Source: Euryarchaeota archaeon UBA59
GTDB taxonomy: Archaea > Thermoplasmatota > Poseidoniia > Poseidoniales > Thalassarchaeaceae
NCBI GenBank assembly: GCA_002505495.1
Contig: DAVI01000120.1
Location: 4,899-12,927 of the forward strand
Direction of reading: 5' to 3'
Length of the DNA: 8,029 bases
Positions within the stretch are counted from its first letter, which is position 1. Every line of letters begins with the position of its first letter. Below the pieces are notes generated by a model. The model saw only the letters and a program-made list of their open reading frames with translations, did not search any database and was not told where the DNA came from. Both the position numbers and the translations under genes were made by a program. Positions 6,602 through 8,029 of the stretch are shown in pieces.

Positions 6602-6645
6602 GTTGATACCTCCGGCTCAGCGTACTGTGCACTACTCTCGATTCG

Positions 6646-6664
6646 CTATAACCTTTGGTTATAG
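6646..6664 (-). promoter_or_regulatory. Perfect 19-bp palindrome with TATA-like core: probable promoter/operator of the pilus operon
   Basis: CTATAACC-TTT-GGTTATAG is a perfect 8-bp inverted repeat around 3 nt. On the minus strand it reads CCAAAGGTTATAG, so TTATAG could serve as the TATA box with a purine-rich BRE-like element before it. Initiation about 25 nt further on would fall near 6622 and leave a leader of about 20 nt that includes the SD. Symmetry across the TATA region suggests a dimeric regulator competing with TBP. An RNA hairpin is the less likely reading, since the element should lie upstream of the start site. Confidence 0.5.
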
Positions 6665-6730
6665 TCAGCCGACCCAAGGGCAGTCAGCGCATCCCCGCGA
6701 CTTTTGGGCGGTTGATTTCCGACTTCAGGG

Positions 6731-6770
6731 AAAATAAAATCCACTACACACAGTAAAAATCATCTGAAAA
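6731..6770 (-). terminator. T-rich archaeal-type terminator of the ABC-2-like permease gene
   Basis: Downstream of the permease stop (6797) the sense strand has a T4 run (6767-6770), a T5 run (6755-6759) and TTTTATTTT (6731-6739), with no strong stem. Archaeal RNA polymerase ends transcription at such T tracts without needing a hairpin. The contrast with the GC-richer flanks is clear. The run may also separate this gene from the pilus operon promoter. Confidence 0.5.
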
Positions 6771-6796
6771 TCAATTAGAACGAGCACTGACCGGGG

Positions 6797-8029
6797 TCAG
6801 TTCTCAAATGCTGCATTACCCCATCGACGACTCAACATCATCTGGAATGCGCCACCGAGCACGGTGAGGATGGCGCTCAGGAAGAGAATTCCACGCAGCC
6901 CTCTGCCGGCCTCGTTTTCCTCAACCAAAACCGCGGTCGTCGCGTTCAACCCTTGCTCAGAGACCAACTGCCCCCAATTCTCGTAGATTGTCATGTCGCC
7001 CTGAGTGAACGAGAGCAGGAAGAGGCCGAGCAGTGGCACGACCGTGCCGAGGTAGAACCAGCCCATGATGGAGAAGTCGAAAATCGCCTTGTTCGGCCGG
7101 AGGCCCATCAGAAGGGCGGTAAGACTGACGATGTAGACTGAGTTGGCGAGCATCACCAGAAGCGCCGCTGGGAGCGCCCACATCTGGTCGAGGACCTTTG
7201 CCATGACGGCGATGAAAATCACTGATATCCAAGTTGTGATGAGAAAGTAGACGACGACCTTTGCCCGCAACAGTTCGGGAACCGAAACCGGAAATCCGTT
7301 GAGGAAGTCCGGGGGGTCCATGCCATTGAGCCACGAGTAGAATTGGAAGCCGAAGAAGCCGAGGAATGGGGCGTACGAGAGTAGGTTGAACGGAATCGGG
7401 AAGTTTGCGAAGTCGACCAGCCAAGCGAGCAGAATCAGGAACACCAGTGGTACCGAGTACGAAATCAGCATCTTCGTAAGAGTATTGCTGCGCCACAGGT
7501 CAACCAAGTCCTTGGTCACGAGGAGCCTTAGGTTTCCATTGCCGAGAAATGGGAGGCGCTGATATACAGGGCCGAACAGTTCCCCCTTTGCACTGACATG
7601 GATTTCGAAGTCGGCGGGTACGAAGTGGGCTCCGATGTAGGCGATTAGAAACGAGAGTACGAGCGCAATCGGGGGTATCCAAAGTTGGTGGCTGAACTGA
7701 AAACCCATGCCGAGAATGAGGATCCTGAGGGGGATGTATCCGAATGCTGCCAGCAGCCCGACTCCGATACCGAACGCCGGTATCAGATAGGACCATTTTC
7801 CGCCTCTGCTGAACAGTGCTGAAGCGATGAAAGAGAGGGCGAGACCCTGTACGAGAGTGGTAATCAGAGCAATTAGCACAATCGGAAGTGAGGCCCACTC
7901 GAGTGGAGTGGAGAGTCCAGCAAATTCCTCAAGGAGGATTCCACCAGCCATTCCCGCGACCGCCGGAATGAGCAGCATCAGAATGTAGTAGCAGACCTCT
8001 TTGCAGTAGTAGGCGAAGTAGTTCGTCGA
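6797..8029 (-). CDS. ABC-2-type permease-like polytopic membrane protein, 5' truncated by window edge
   Basis: The frame stays open to base 8029, giving 410 visible residues. The first in-frame ATG (7978) has no SD and is preceded by aromatic, hydrophobic sequence, so it is probably internal. Around ten hydrophobic segments are visible. A cytoplasmic stretch near 7487-7513 reads K-D-L-V-D-L-W-R-S, followed by a membrane segment. Further on, Y-S-W-L-N-G-M-D-P-P, F-P-V-S-V-P-E-L-L-R-A-K-V-V precede another helix. This 'NGF PVS xxELLrAK' arrangement is typical of ABC-2-type export permeases, in which a coupling region sits between helices. A short polar segment with N-A-T-T lies before the last helix. 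The protein ends in a short basic/Asn tail. No ATPase subunit is in the window; it would be expected upstream, past the right edge. The substrate is unknown. A generic membrane protein of unknown function is the alternative. Confidence 0.6.
   Translation of the reverse strand, partial: STNYFAYYCKEVCYYILMLLIPAVAGMAGGILLEEFAGLSTPLEWASLPIVLIALITTLVQGLALSFIASALFSRGGKWSYLIPAFGIGVGLLAAFGYIPLRILILGMGFQFSHQLWIPPIALVLSFLIAYIGAHFVPADFEIHVSAKGELFGPVYQRLPFLGNGNLRLLVTKDLVDLWRSNTLTKMLISYSVPLVFLILLAWLVDFANFPIPFNLLSYAPFLGFFGFQFYSWLNGMDPPDFLNGFPVSVPELLRAKVVVYFLITTWISVIFIAVMAKVLDQMWALPAALLVMLANSVYIVSLTALLMGLRPNKAIFDFSIMGWFYLGTVVPLLGLFLLSFTQGDMTIYENWGQLVSEQGLNATTAVLVEENEAGRGLRGILFLSAILTVLGGAFQMMLSRRWGNAAFEN

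Larger units (their letters stand above)
6602..6796. other. Intergenic region upstream of the pilus operon
   Basis: This is the longest gap in the window (195 nt). It holds the ATPase SD (6608-6613), a 19-bp palindrome with a TATA-like core (6646-6664) and an A-rich stretch on the plus strand (T-rich on the transcribed sense strand) near 6731-6770. I see no coding frame worth calling and no RNA gene. Confidence 0.7.

Noticed and set aside
7976..7978. ATG 7978 as the true start of the ABC-2-like permease
   Set aside because: There is no SD, and the upstream codons continue in frame to the window edge with membrane-protein-like sequence.
1..8029. tRNA, rRNA, CRISPR, insertion sequence or attachment site
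   Set aside because: No cloverleaf, spaced direct repeats, transposase or terminal inverted repeats were seen; nearly all of the window is coding.

Overview
The window reads as gene-dense archaeal DNA. The likeliest source is a planktonic marine euryarchaeon of the Marine Group II (Poseidoniales) type; that placement is inference, without a marker gene. Three signs point to Archaea: Shine-Dalgarno (SD) motifs of the GGAGGTGA/GGTGAT type, a TadA-like ATPase with two separate TadC-like membrane proteins and short one-helix pilin-like proteins, and a 2-phosphoglycerate-kinase-like protein. GC content looks moderate, and the proteins are not strongly acidic as in haloarchaea.

Layout. The left arm (1-1483, plus strand) holds the 3' part of a 2-phosphoglycerate-kinase-like gene, then 43 nt, then an AlkB-type membrane non-haem di-iron monooxygenase with every histidine motif present. 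Its stop codon lies 3 nt from the stop of a five-gene minus-strand cluster that fills 1487-6601. In transcription order this cluster encodes a secretion/pilus ATPase, TadC-like protein 1, TadC-like protein 2 with a large extracytoplasmic insert, pilin-like protein A and pilin-like protein B. Gaps are 10, 15 and 9 nt, then an ATGA overlap, so it is very probably one operon. A 195-nt intergenic region (6602-6796) precedes it. It carries a perfect 19-bp palindrome around a TATA-like element, and a T-rich run that probably ends the next gene. That gene (6797 to the window edge, minus strand) is a 5'-truncated polytopic membrane protein resembling an ABC-2-type transporter permease.

How the genes fit. 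The ATPase should power assembly from the cytoplasm. The two TadC-like proteins would form a heteromeric membrane platform. The two pilin-like proteins are candidate filament or pseudopilus subunits. Cysteines occur in the predicted extracytoplasmic parts of both platform proteins and in pilin-like A, so the outer part may be disulfide-stabilised. No prepilin peptidase, secretin or adhesin is in the window. AlkB and the kinase appear unrelated to the pilus cluster. AlkB would hydroxylate an alkane or similar lipid substrate and would need a rubredoxin or ferredoxin encoded elsewhere.
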